DNA of 52,919 bases from Emticicia agri (lineage in GTDB: Bacteria; Bacteroidota; Bacteroidia; Cytophagales; Spirosomataceae). The position numbers and the translations under genes are program-made. Below the pieces are notes generated by a model that did not search any database, was not told the origin of the DNA, and saw only the letters and a list, made by a program, of their open reading frames with translations. The stretch is taken from positions 1-52,919 of the forward strand of contig NZ_SEWF01000040.1 of NCBI RefSeq assembly GCF_004168285.1, written 5' to 3'. Below, one piece after another: positions 25,179-33,271 of the stretch; the first letter of the stretch is position 1; each line of letters opens with the position of its first letter.

Positions 25179-26305
25179 TGTTTTAAAGATTTATTGGGGT
25201 CTGAAAATGCCGGATTATTAATAAATGTCTTGTCGGTAAGCATCTGTAAAAAGGCGATTATATCTGCTTTTTCTGTCTGATTCAGCAAGAGTGTTTTCCC
25301 TCCTTTTTCGTTGGAAGTTCCTCTTAGAAAACTGCTCAAAGTAGGGCTTTCCTGAATGTGTTCGTTATAATGTTCCAATACCTCGGCCAGTGTTTTAAAA
25401 CGTCCGTCGTGCATATATGGGTCTGTGAGCGCAATATTTCTTAGCGTAGGTACTCTGAATCTGCCTTTGTCTTCTGCCTGATTGCTGACGGCCTCCCGAC
25501 CAGAGTCTTTAGGCGTGGCATCCAGTCCGTTGTTATGAAACAACTCCTTGAATGTTTTTGGTCCGCCATGACAATGGCCGCAATTGGCCCCTCTTATCCC
25601 TTTTTCCGGTGCTGGAGGTTCCATAAACAGGTTCATGCCTCTTAATTCTTGCGCAGTAGGCTGATAAGTTCCGGCCAGATAACGGTCATATGGCGAGTCG
25701 GCAGAAATAAGCGTGCGTTCAAACTGAGCCAGCGCCTTTCTGATTTTATCGGCATCAATATTGGCTGTACCAAATGCTTTTTTAAACATCGTCCCATAGA
25801 CAGGCACCTGTTGCAGTTTTCTGACAGATGCTTCCATTGATTGCCCCATTTCGTGGGGATTTGTCATCGGAAAAACAGCCTGCTCTTCCAGACCCGGCGA
25901 ACGGCCATCCCAGAAAAAATTGCGTACCCATAGCAGATTTACCAAAGCCATCGAATTACGGGCAGTGAGCGATTTATCAACCCCTACACTAAAGGCTTTG
26001 CCATCTGTAAAAGCCAGTTTCTGCTCATGGCAACTCCCACACGACAGCGTATTATCGGCCGATAGTTTCTTTTCATAAAACAACATTCTGCCCAACGCCA
26101 CCCCTTCTCTGGTAGTAGGGTTATCAGCAGGAATAGTAATTCTACCTCCAAAATTGGCCGGATAGACCAACGGGTAAGGTTCCGGCTGGTTATCGTCTGT
26201 GTTTAATCCGCTTATAACTACACTTACCACCGCTATGCTCAACAGCAACCACCGGAAGCCTTTCCGGTTTGATTGCTGGGGTGATATGTGAGTATTGTTG
26301 TTCAT
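25175..26305 (-). CDS. Di-heme cytochrome c peroxidase (MauG/CcpA-type)
   Basis: 376 residues. An N-terminal hydrophobic segment (WLLLSIAVVSVVISG) is a signal or anchor. Two c-type heme sites are present, CGSCH at 89-93 and CGHCH at 242-246, with FTDGKAFSVGVD and FFWDGRSPGLEEQA between them as in bacterial di-heme peroxidases. It reduces hydrogen peroxide or, in MauG-like members, oxidises a protein or small substrate in the periplasm. It lies between a TonB-dependent receptor (44-base gap) and a molybdopterin-fold protein (4-base overlap). Confidence 0.9.
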   Translation of the reverse strand: MNNNTHISPQQSNRKGFRWLLLSIAVVSVVISGLNTDDNQPEPYPLVYPANFGGRITIPADNPTTREGVALGRMLFYEKKLSADNTLSCGSCHEQKLAFTDGKAFSVGVDKSLTARNSMALVNLLWVRNFFWDGRSPGLEEQAVFPMTNPHEMGQSMEASVRKLQQVPVYGTMFKKAFGTANIDADKIRKALAQFERTLISADSPYDRYLAGTYQPTAQELRGMNLFMEPPAPEKGIRGANCGHCHGGPKTFKELFHNNGLDATPKDSGREAVSNQAEDKGRFRVPTLRNIALTDPYMHDGRFKTLAEVLEHYNEHIQESPTLSSFLRGTSNEKGGKTLLLNQTEKADIIAFLQMLTDKTFINNPAFSDPNKSLKQ

Positions 26306-26349
26306 TTGTCTGCTAAAACACTGTCTTAGCTACAACATTAAGCCTGTTT

Positions 26350-28320
26350 TCAATGATAACTAAACGCCAGCGTTACAAAGTAATTTCGTCCTGCTTCAGG
26401 AAAACCTTCAACGAGCGTATAATTTTTATCAAAAATATTATTTATCCCCGCTTCTGCCGAAATGAATTTATAAATTTTTACTGATGCCTTCGTATTCATT
26501 AACGTATAGGCTTTTGCCTGCGTGCCATAACTGGTACTATAACGGTCGCTATTATACTCAGCACTCAGCAACAGATTAACCCGTTTCAGGAAGGTATAAT
26601 CAGCATAGCCGAATACCTTATTTTCTGGCACATTGGTAAATAGAATAGCCGGGTTAGTGATATTTTTACGCTTGATATACGAATAATTGGCGCCCAATGC
26701 CAGCCCTTTTTCAGCTTTATAGTCGAGCCCTAACTCTGCGCCATAAAACCGGGCTTTACCTGCATTCTGCAATTGAAATCGGCCGGGTTGCACATTATCT
26801 ACCTGCTGAATAATATCATTGATACTGCTATTAAACACACTTGCCTGCAAACTTAGTTTGTCGGCTATTTTTCCGGTATAGCTCAGGTCAAAATTAACAG
26901 CTACCTCGGCATGCAATGACGGATTCGGAATAGCCTGACCCATACGGTACGAATAGCGGTCTTTGATGGTAGCAAAACGGGTCTTTCTGGCAATAGACGC
27001 CTTGATAGAATGGCCGGTGCGAATATCATAGAAGATACCCAGTTGCGCATTGACTGCATTGTTCTTACTATCGGCAAAATTAGTGAGTTCTTTGGTAGTG
27101 GCATTATATTCCTGCGCCTGTTCGCTACCACGGGTATTAAAACTTGCGCCGGGAATTAAGGCCAAGGCAGGCGTAACCTGATAAATGTTTTCGATACCTA
27201 CCGATAGTGTGTTATCAATATAAGACTGTACAGGCTCACCCAAGTCATTTTCACGGTGTATATCTCTTTTATATTGAATATTAGCCCTGAAAACATTGTT
27301 TTTTAGTGCTTTCGATTCAAACTCGGCATTGCCTCCTACGGTATAGTCGTTATAAAAACTCTGAAAAGCATACGGTCTTGTTTGCTTGGTATAGGTGGTA
27401 TCATCGTAGCTGAAAAGCTGATTCACAAAAGTATCATAATAAAGTCTCGACTTGATTTTGTTATGCTCGCCCAAAGCTGTATTCGAGATAAAGTACAGGC
27501 TTTGCTTGTTCCATTCAGGCCATTTCCAGAATCTGGTCATGATTTTGGAATCATCGCCCACATAAGGCGGTGTGCCTTTTTCTCCCTGCTGATTCACATA
27601 GCCAATTACATACTCATCGGTGGCATTGGGCGTAAAACCCACTTTGGCTGTCAGTTTACGGTCGTCTCTATACGCATTTTTCCGATTATCTGTCTGCTGA
27701 AATCTTCTTTTTTTAAAATCAGCCGACAAAGGGAAAGTTTTTTGTTTCAATTGCGATGCCCCTGCCTGAAAATAAAACTTACCCAACCTTGACCCTATAT
27801 TGATATTGCCACGGAAACCCTCACCACTGAAAACTCCTACCCTGCCATTGACTTCAAATTTCTCTACGGGTTTTCTTGACACCAGATTAATGGCACCTCC
27901 CATCGTATTAGCACCATACAGTATAGAAGCAAAACCTTTGGAAACATTAATTTCGGCGAGGTCGAAAGTCGTAAATCGGCCCATATCTACATAGCCATCG
28001 TAAGGCACATACACGGGTACACCATCAATAAATACCGGAACCTGACGCAGGTCGAACCCACGCACATATACCACCGATTCGTTTCTTGGGCCAACATTGG
28101 CAATATTTACCCCCGGTAAAAGATTCAGGGCGTTTGATAAGTCCAGCCTATTAAATTTCTCTATGCGTTGGTAAGATATACGCTGTTGGGTATCTCTCAG
28201 CGAATCTGCCAATATTCTGATTTCTCCTAACTGAAACAATCGGTCGGGGGTTTCTGAGGGTTCGTTCTGCGCAAAAATCTGTGTTGATACAAGGCTGAAA
28301 ATCAGTAGAAGCTTTTTCAT
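26350..28320 (-). CDS. TonB-dependent outer-membrane receptor, predicted ModE-controlled
   Basis: 656 residues with signal peptide MKKLLLIFSLVSTQIFAQ. Plug domain at about 30-150 (LSNALNLLPGVNIANVG, VYVRGFDLRQVPVFIDGVPV, NVSKGFASILYGANTMGGAI), then a 22-strand-type barrel ending in NYFVTLAFSYH. It lacks a carboxypeptidase-like domain, so it resembles metal-chelate or cobalamin receptors more than glycan SusC proteins. A ModE-type operator overlaps its promoter, which suggests a molybdenum-related ligand such as molybdate-chelator complex (inference). Confidence 0.9.
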   Translation of the reverse strand: MKKLLLIFSLVSTQIFAQNEPSETPDRLFQLGEIRILADSLRDTQQRISYQRIEKFNRLDLSNALNLLPGVNIANVGPRNESVVYVRGFDLRQVPVFIDGVPVYVPYDGYVDMGRFTTFDLAEINVSKGFASILYGANTMGGAINLVSRKPVEKFEVNGRVGVFSGEGFRGNINIGSRLGKFYFQAGASQLKQKTFPLSADFKKRRFQQTDNRKNAYRDDRKLTAKVGFTPNATDEYVIGYVNQQGEKGTPPYVGDDSKIMTRFWKWPEWNKQSLYFISNTALGEHNKIKSRLYYDTFVNQLFSYDDTTYTKQTRPYAFQSFYNDYTVGGNAEFESKALKNNVFRANIQYKRDIHRENDLGEPVQSYIDNTLSVGIENIYQVTPALALIPGASFNTRGSEQAQEYNATTKELTNFADSKNNAVNAQLGIFYDIRTGHSIKASIARKTRFATIKDRYSYRMGQAIPNPSLHAEVAVNFDLSYTGKIADKLSLQASVFNSSINDIIQQVDNVQPGRFQLQNAGKARFYGAELGLDYKAEKGLALGANYSYIKRKNITNPAILFTNVPENKVFGYADYTFLKRVNLLLSAEYNSDRYSTSYGTQAKAYTLMNTKASVKIYKFISAEAGINNIFDKNYTLVEGFPEAGRNYFVTLAFSYH

Positions 28321-28323
28321 GAA

Positions 28324-28377
28324 ATCGATATATATTTAAAAATATATCGCAAATATAGGAGAAAAACCTTTGCACAA
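28324..28377 (-). promoter_or_regulatory. modE box: Promoter with ModE-type operator
   Basis: ATCGATATATA (28324-28334), a 6-bp spacer, then AATATATCG (28341-28349). The left arm fits the published ModE half-site ATCGNTATATA fully and the right arm fits TATATANCG at all but one position. On the minus strand TATATTTG (28357-28350) is a perfect -7 element, with TTG (28377-28375) 17 bp upstream. The operator would cover the transcription start, so repression is expected. It lies 4 bp before the receptor start codon. Confidence 0.75.
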
Positions 28378-28397
28378 GATTCAAAACAAAAATATTG

Positions 28398-28742
28398 TTA
28401 AATCAGGTTGAGTAGTTCCTGCTCTGCCTCGGCTACAGCCTTTAGTTTCTGCCCCAATTTTTTATAGGCCTCTATCACTTGCAGTCCGGCTTCGGTAATT
28501 TCTGCACCGCCCCCATGCTGACCGCCTTTATGGGTAATCACATAAGGATTTTTGCCCAGAGTATTCAGGGAAACCACCATATCCCAGGCTTTTTTGTACG
28601 ACATTCCCATCTGCTGCGCCGCTTTTACAATAGAACCCGTTTCCTGAATATGTTCCAATAATTGCACCCTGCCGGGCCCGAAAAACTTGGTATCATCTAT
28701 AAAAACCCAATGACTCAGGCTTATTCTTACATTTCTTTCCAT
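28398..28742 (-). CDS. ModE N-terminal-domain winged-helix regulator
   Basis: 114 residues. This is the LysR-like winged helix of ModE: FGPGRVQLLEHIQETGSIVKAAQQMGMSYKKAWDMV, then the wing with KGGQHGGGAEITEAG and a dimerisation helix (YKKLGQKLKAVAEAEQELL). The C-terminal molybdate-binding (MOP/TOBE) domains of the 262-residue E. coli ModE are absent, as in many single-domain relatives. It heads the operon, 77 bases before the receptor. How it would sense molybdate without MOP domains is open. Confidence 0.88.
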   Translation of the reverse strand: MERNVRISLSHWVFIDDTKFFGPGRVQLLEHIQETGSIVKAAQQMGMSYKKAWDMVVSLNTLGKNPYVITHKGGQHGGGAEITEAGLQVIEAYKKLGQKLKAVAEAEQELLNLI

Positions 28743-29026
28743 AGTATCAATGAATGCTTATTGCGAAGTTAGATGAAATCAGGGATATTTTGGTTGAGAT
28801 AAATTGATTGCATTAAAATTTTCAAAAATCAAACCTCAAAACACCCCTATAAAAATGCCTATTCTAATCTTTCTAATTTTACTTACCCCTTTTTCCTTAT
28901 TCCCTGCCCCTCCTCCTTGTTCCTTGTTCCATCCCCTCGCTTTATCGTCTAAAAAATAGACAATACAATTTAAATGCTTACATTTGTTTCTATTCTATTA
29001 TCTTTCACCTAAAACCATCCCCTATT

Positions 29027-29890
29027 ATGAAGAAAATCCTTAAAATCGTGCTTTGGTCGGTATTGGTACTCGTTGTAGTACTTGGTGGACTCATCGGCGT
29101 ATTTATCTACAAGGTTAAGTATGGTTTCCCGGTTTCGTATGAGACTGAAGCTCCTAAGATTGACTTTCCGGCTGATAAACCTGCCATTTTGCTTTTCTCA
29201 AAAACCACCGGATTCCGTCATGGCGAATCTATCGAAGCCTCCAAACCAGTCATTACTGAACTGGCAAAGAAAAACAACTGGTTTGTGTATGAAACCGAAG
29301 AAGGCGGCGTTTTCAACGAAGCACAATTAGCTAAATTCAGTACTGTGATTTTCAATAACTCAACAGGAGAGGTCATTAACGATGAGCAAAAACGTGTACT
29401 CGAAAAATATGTGGAAAATGGCGGTAGTCTGATGGGTATTCACGGAGCCGGAGACGACTCGCATCATTGGGACTGGTACGAAAACAATCTTTTAGGTGCA
29501 AAATTTTCTCACCACCCAATCAGTCCGCAATTCCAGAAAACCGATGTATTACTCGACACACAGGCCGATAGTTCCCTTACGGCAGGTATTCCAAAGGTAT
29601 GGAGTCATTCCGACGAATGGTATGTATTTTTCAAAAATCCCCGTGAAAAAGGCTTTAATATCCAGTTTACCATCAACGGCGAAACCATTAATCCAAGTGG
29701 CAATATCCTGTTTGTAACAGACAAAAATTATGGCATGGGTAAAGACCACCCCGTAGCCTGGTGCAAGCCCATAGGCAAAGGAAAAACTTTCTATACCTCT
29801 ATCGGGCATAACGAAGAAGCCTGGAAAAATGAGCATTTTATAAGGCTGATTGAAAACGCTCTTAAATGGACGCAGGCAGGAAAAAAATAA
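29027..29890 (+). CDS. ThuA-domain protein (glutamine-amidotransferase-like fold)
   Basis: 287 residues. An N-terminal membrane anchor (LKIVLWSVLVLVVVLGGLIG) is followed by a ThuA domain: ILLFSKTTGFRHGESIEASK, FSTVIFNNSTGEVINDEQK, GGSLMGIHGAGD, HHPISPQF, and the C-terminal GKGKTFYTSIGHNEEAW. ThuA-like proteins are linked to trehalose and other sugar catabolism but their chemistry is poorly known. TACATTTG (28979-28986) matches the -7 consensus. No sugar-utilisation genes are adjacent. Confidence 0.88.
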   Translation: MKKILKIVLWSVLVLVVVLGGLIGVFIYKVKYGFPVSYETEAPKIDFPADKPAILLFSKTTGFRHGESIEASKPVITELAKKNNWFVYETEEGGVFNEAQLAKFSTVIFNNSTGEVINDEQKRVLEKYVENGGSLMGIHGAGDDSHHWDWYENNLLGAKFSHHPISPQFQKTDVLLDTQADSSLTAGIPKVWSHSDEWYVFFKNPREKGFNIQFTINGETINPSGNILFVTDKNYGMGKDHPVAWCKPIGKGKTFYTSIGHNEEAWKNEHFIRLIENALKWTQAGKK

Positions 29891-30036
29891 AGCATCTCAA
29901 ATGTGGGCTAATCTCTTAGTAAGATTGTATTGTACCTGCATAAAACACGGAAGTCACAACTATGCTATAATTACTGAATAGTGAAAATTAAATAGCATTG
30001 CTGATGGCTAAATATTCGAACATATCAATTACTTCT

Positions 30037-30501
30037 TTATTTCATCTTTCGGAATATCTCCTGCATGGCTTCGGGATTAATAGTGTTCATCTCAACTAAC
30101 CTGAGCGATTTTACCATTTTCAGGGTAGTAGTTTTGTAATGTTGAAAATGAGGTGTCTGTAAATGCGCCTGATAGGCCGCTTTACTGGCATATATTTCCA
30201 GAAGTCTTATCCGGGTGGGGTTTTCTTTCTCATACATCGGGAAAATACAGATAACCCCCGCCTCAATTTTTACAGACGCCTCCGATTCAACTTTCAGTAT
30301 CGCTTTATATTCATCTAAATATTCGGGCAGAATTTCAATCTCTGCTATGCGTACCATCATCGTTGTATCCCTGTTCGGGGTTATTAAACCCGGCTGTTTT
30401 TCGGCAGTTAAAGGCTGCTTCAGGTGCTGTGCTTTGAGGATACTCATGCTCATTGCCACAACCAGAAGCATTGCCCAGAACCTGATGCTGTTTTTATTCA
30501 T
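30037..30501 (-). CDS. Secreted antibiotic-biosynthesis-monooxygenase-like (ABM) protein
   Basis: 154 residues with signal peptide ending near SILKAQ. The ABM/quinol monooxygenase dimeric ferredoxin-like fold is recognisable from VRIAEIEILPEYLDEYKAIL, EAGVICIFPMYEKENPTRI, LLEIYASKAAYQAHLQTPHF and the helix after it. Homologues such as YgiN act on quinols in the cytoplasm; a signal peptide is less common and puts this one in the periplasm. It starts 1 base after the cupin stop, so they are co-transcribed. Confidence 0.85.
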   Translation of the reverse strand: MNKNSIRFWAMLLVVAMSMSILKAQHLKQPLTAEKQPGLITPNRDTTMMVRIAEIEILPEYLDEYKAILKVESEASVKIEAGVICIFPMYEKENPTRIRLLEIYASKAAYQAHLQTPHFQHYKTTTLKMVKSLRLVEMNTINPEAMQEIFRKMK

Positions 30502-30502
30502 C

Positions 30503-30997
30503 TTAAGGTTTATTATTTTTATTTACTTCACCATATTCTTCTGCTGAAACCGGTTGTAACCATACCACATTTACATCGTCTTTAAAATGGGTGATAGCAA
30601 TATGTATCATGCCTATCTCGGCGGCAGCCCCATGCCAATGCTCGGTATTTTCGGGTATATTCACCACATCACCTTTTTTTATGATTCGGGCAGGTTTACC
30701 TTTTTCCTGATAAAAGCCTTGCCCTTCTGTAACAATCAACACCTGTCCTTTCGGGTGAGTATGCCAGTTTGTTCTGGCACCGGGCTCAAAAGTTACACTA
30801 CCTATTACAAAGTCGTTATTCTTATCTCTCGCTAAAAGTGGTTTCAGAAAAGCATCTCCGGTAAAATACCCGTTGGTCAGCTTATCACCTTTCGGAAAAA
30901 TCGTGTTTGTTTCCATTGTTGTTTGTGCGTTTAGACTATACAAGCTAAAAAAGCCTGAAATTGTTAGTAGAATTGCCTGCAAGCTAAGTGATTTCAT
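30503..30997 (-). CDS. Secreted cupin-domain protein
   Basis: 164 residues with signal peptide ending near SLNAQ. Cupin motif 1 is GARTNWHTHPKGQVLIVTEG and motif 2 is PENTEHWHGA. The protein is a close relative of the cupin lipoprotein at 12976-13458, with shared FEPGAR, NWHTHP and WLQPV segments. Probably a metal-binding periplasmic protein related to the small cupin (R)-mandelonitrile-lyase-like group. Middle gene of an operon of cyclophilin-like, cupin and ABM proteins controlled by AraC operator copy 3. Confidence 0.85.
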   Translation of the reverse strand: MKSLSLQAILLTISGFFSLYSLNAQTTMETNTIFPKGDKLTNGYFTGDAFLKPLLARDKNNDFVIGSVTFEPGARTNWHTHPKGQVLIVTEGQGFYQEKGKPARIIKKGDVVNIPENTEHWHGAAAEIGMIHIAITHFKDDVNVVWLQPVSAEEYGEVNKNNKP

Positions 30998-31018
30998 AAT
31001 TTTATGATTAAATAGTTA

Positions 31019-31384
31019 TCAGCTAATTTCCATCCTGAGTTCATTGTGTTGCCCTATATTTAACATATTTGCCCCCGAATCAATTTTACCTAACAAATAA
31101 AAACCACTATCTGGCATCAGTTGATATTGTCGGTAAAAAATAACAATACCCGGGCCGGGTGCCCAATAAGCTACCTGTCCTATTTCTGCTTTTTGCATAC
31201 ATATCCCCGATTCGGTCAATGCCTCAGGCAGACGAGCATATTTTTGTACGCCAAATAAATCGGTCAAGCGCAAAGACAATGGTAAAAATGCCATCAACCC
31301 CCTGCTTGCCGGACAGTCGTTCAGGTTCAATACCCATATCTGTTCTCCTGATTTTACTTTAACTTGTTGGGTGTGGTGGTTCAT
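31019..31384 (-). CDS. Cyclophilin-like fold protein (TM1367 type)
   Basis: 121 residues without signal peptide, so probably cytosolic. The pattern LPLSLRLTDLFGVQKYARLP, IGQVAYWAPGPGIVIFYRQY and SGFYLLGKIDSGAN matches the cyclophilin-like domain of the TM1367 fold. A secreted lipoprotein member lies at 11867-12352. First gene of an operon with the cupin (21-base gap) and ABM protein. Its promoter is predicted about 250 bases upstream, with a REP-like repeat in between. Confidence 0.8.
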   Translation of the reverse strand: MNHHTQQVKVKSGEQIWVLNLNDCPASRGLMAFLPLSLRLTDLFGVQKYARLPEALTESGICMQKAEIGQVAYWAPGPGIVIFYRQYQLMPDSGFYLLGKIDSGANMLNIGQHNELRMEIS

Positions 31385-31419
31385 ATGGGGGTTTGATGAG
31401 GGGGTTTGGAAAGTCTTTT

Positions 31420-31600
31420 ATACCAAATATTATTTGGCTGAGCTTCGAGCCGTGCGACGTCCGCCCACACCCCAACCCCTCTCCGCGCGGCGGCCGCCCC
31501 AACTGTGGGGAGAGGGGCTTTTTCGTCCCCTCCCTCCACAGTTGGGCGGACGCCACGCGGGAGGGTTAGGGTGGGGTATTCTCCAAACATTATTTGACAT
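31420..31600. repeat. REP-like element with GC-rich islets, copy 1
   Basis: The element opens with CCAAATATTATTTGG (31420-31434) and closes with CCAAACATTATTTGA. In between it has CCCAACCCCTCTCC/GGAGAGGGG stems and GC-rich words such as CCGTGCGACGTCCGC and CCGCGCGGCGGCCGCCCC (31483-31500). The reverse complements of both words occur at 52568-52769, so that copy is inverted. It lies in the predicted 5' leader of the cyclophilin-like gene. Plus-strand and minus-strand frames across it are spurious. Confidence 0.75.
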
Positions 31601-31639
31601 CAAAAGCTTCAAAAGCATCTCTTCATTATTTTTGATAAA

Positions 31640-31704
31640 CAAAGGTCTTTACTTTTTTTGGTCAGTAACTTATACAAATTACTGCATCTCTTACCATTAT
31701 TACC
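31640..31704 (-). promoter_or_regulatory. AraC-type operator and -7 element, copy 3
   Basis: Read on the minus strand from 31704, the 37-bp motif starts GGTAATAATGGTAAG and ends TTGTATAAGT. It aligns without gaps to copies 1 and 2, with TGGTAAG, GTAA and TGTATAA conserved. After exactly 20 bp comes GACCTTTG (31647-31640), one base off TAnnTTTG. It drives the operon 31384 to 30037 and is divergent from the AraC gene at 31775. Confidence 0.7.
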
Positions 31705-31774
31705 GATTTGGTAAAATCATAGAAAAAGCCTCAGCTATTTCTGTTAATTTTGATTCATCAGAATAACGATGCTC

Positions 31775-32674
31775 ATGGAAAAGATAGAAAAACTAACAAG
31801 CGTTACACAGTTTAATACCAAAAGGGGTCAGCTTACGCTTCACCCTTTAGTAAGCGTACTCGACCAGTCAAAGTCCATATCCATACAATCTACAAGATAT
31901 ATCTCCGAATTGTATGTGGTATTTCTGAAAGATGTGAAATGTGGGCCTATGACCTATGGCAGAAGCCACTACGACTATGAAGACGAAACGCTGATTTTTA
32001 TTGCGCCGGGTCAGGTGTATGGCATTGATTTACCTGCCGACAATCTGGTGCAGCCTACGGGTTGGGCATTGGTATTTCATCCTGATTTTATCAGAGGTAC
32101 TGCCTTGGGCAAGCAAATAAAAGACTACGGTTTTTTCTCGTATGATTCCAACGAGGCATTGCATCTTTCAACCCGTGAAAAGCAGATTGTGATAGAGTGT
32201 TTCAGCAAAATAAAAGATGAACTGGAACATGGCATTGACAAATACAGTAAAACGCTTATTATCAGTAATATCGAGTTGTTTCTGAATTATTGTACCCGTT
32301 TTTACGGCCGTCAGTTTATTACCCGTGAAAACCTGAATAAAGATATACTGGTAAGATTTGAAGAACTGCTGAACGACTATTTTCAATCAGACAAACCGCA
32401 AACCATCGGGCTGCCGTCGGTAGGCTTTTGTGCCGAACAGCTGCATTTGTCGGCCAATTATTTTGGCGACCTGATAAAGAAAGAAACAGGCAAATCGGCA
32501 CAGGAATTTATCCATTCGGCCATTATCAACCTTGCCAAAGAAAAGGTAGTTGACATTACCAGGTCTATCAGCGAAGTATCCTACGAAATGGGCTTCAAGT
32601 ATCCGGCACATTTTACACGCCTTTTCAAACAATGGGTCGGGCAATCACCCACTGAATACAGGATTGCCAATTAG
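31775..32674 (+). CDS. AraC-family transcriptional regulator, locus 2
   Basis: 299 residues from Met 31775 (Met 31769 is two codons earlier). Sensor domain with YDYEDETLIFIAPGQV, then two helix-turn-helix units (FCAEQLHLSANYFGDLIKKE and ISEVSYEMGFKYPAHFTRLF). It is a clear paralogue of the regulator at 10034-10918. It is divergent from the cyclophilin-like/cupin/ABM operon and followed 80 bases later by a YjlB-type cupin. Predicted to activate through operator copy 3. Confidence 0.9.
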   Translation: MEKIEKLTSVTQFNTKRGQLTLHPLVSVLDQSKSISIQSTRYISELYVVFLKDVKCGPMTYGRSHYDYEDETLIFIAPGQVYGIDLPADNLVQPTGWALVFHPDFIRGTALGKQIKDYGFFSYDSNEALHLSTREKQIVIECFSKIKDELEHGIDKYSKTLIISNIELFLNYCTRFYGRQFITRENLNKDILVRFEELLNDYFQSDKPQTIGLPSVGFCAEQLHLSANYFGDLIKKETGKSAQEFIHSAIINLAKEKVVDITRSISEVSYEMGFKYPAHFTRLFKQWVGQSPTEYRIAN

Positions 32675-32754
32675 TCGAACTATTTTCTGTTTGCCCAAAG
32701 CAATCATCAGAAATATTCTGTTAAATTGTCCGGCGCATTCAAACAATTCATCCA

Positions 32755-33258
32755 ATGGCAGATATTACTGTTGAAAAATATCATTTCCCCGACGACGGCA
32801 TTACTCCCAACAACCGTTTGCCTGTGATTGTCTATCGGCAGGTAACAGACGCAGAAGATACATCAGCCTGGCTCGAAGAGCGTTTCAAAGCCAATGGCTG
32901 GACAAATAACTGGCGAGACATTGTGTTGCCTTACGACCATTTTCATAGCACTACGCACGAGGTGCTTGGTGTAGGCAAAGGCAGTGTTGAACTACAGATA
33001 GGCGGACAAAAAGGCATAATTGTAAACGTTTCAAAGGGAGATGCACTCATTTTACCCGCAGGTGTCGGCCACGCTTCTGTGTCAGACCATAAAAATTATG
33101 AAATGGTGGGCGGCTACCCCGACGGCAAAGACTGGGATTTACTCACAGGCACCGCCGAAGAAAGAAAACACGCCCTACCCCGTATTAAAAATCTGCCATT
33201 ACCCACCAAAGACCCCATTTTTGGCGAAGAAAGCGAAATGTTACGCTTGTGGAAGTGA
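32755..33258 (+). CDS. YjlB-type cupin protein
   Basis: 167 residues, no signal peptide. The pattern KYHFPDDGITPNNRLPVIVY, WRDIVLPYDHFHSTTHEVLG, ILPAGVGHASVSDHKNYEMV and GGYPDGKDWDL is characteristic of the YjlB cupin family. His residues of DHFHSTTHE and GHASV form the predicted metal site. Cytosolic, substrate unknown. It follows the AraC gene and is convergent with the WGR/DUF4240 gene, 13 bases away. Confidence 0.85.
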   Translation: MADITVEKYHFPDDGITPNNRLPVIVYRQVTDAEDTSAWLEERFKANGWTNNWRDIVLPYDHFHSTTHEVLGVGKGSVELQIGGQKGIIVNVSKGDALILPAGVGHASVSDHKNYEMVGGYPDGKDWDLLTGTAEERKHALPRIKNLPLPTKDPIFGEESEMLRLWK

Positions 33259-33271
33259 GTGTACAGCCTTT

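Noticed and set aside
31420-31600. CRISPR or tRNA-like structure in the palindromic repeats
   Set aside because: No regularly spaced direct repeats and no cloverleaf pattern.
31371-31766. 131-codon plus-strand frame through the REP-like element
   Set aside because: Its sequence is a translation of repeat DNA (Arg/Pro runs).
32690-32754. Possible fourth AraC operator before the YjlB cupin (ATTCTGTTAAATTGT)
   Set aside because: Only a partial match, without TGGTAAG, and no room for a -7 element 20 bp downstream.
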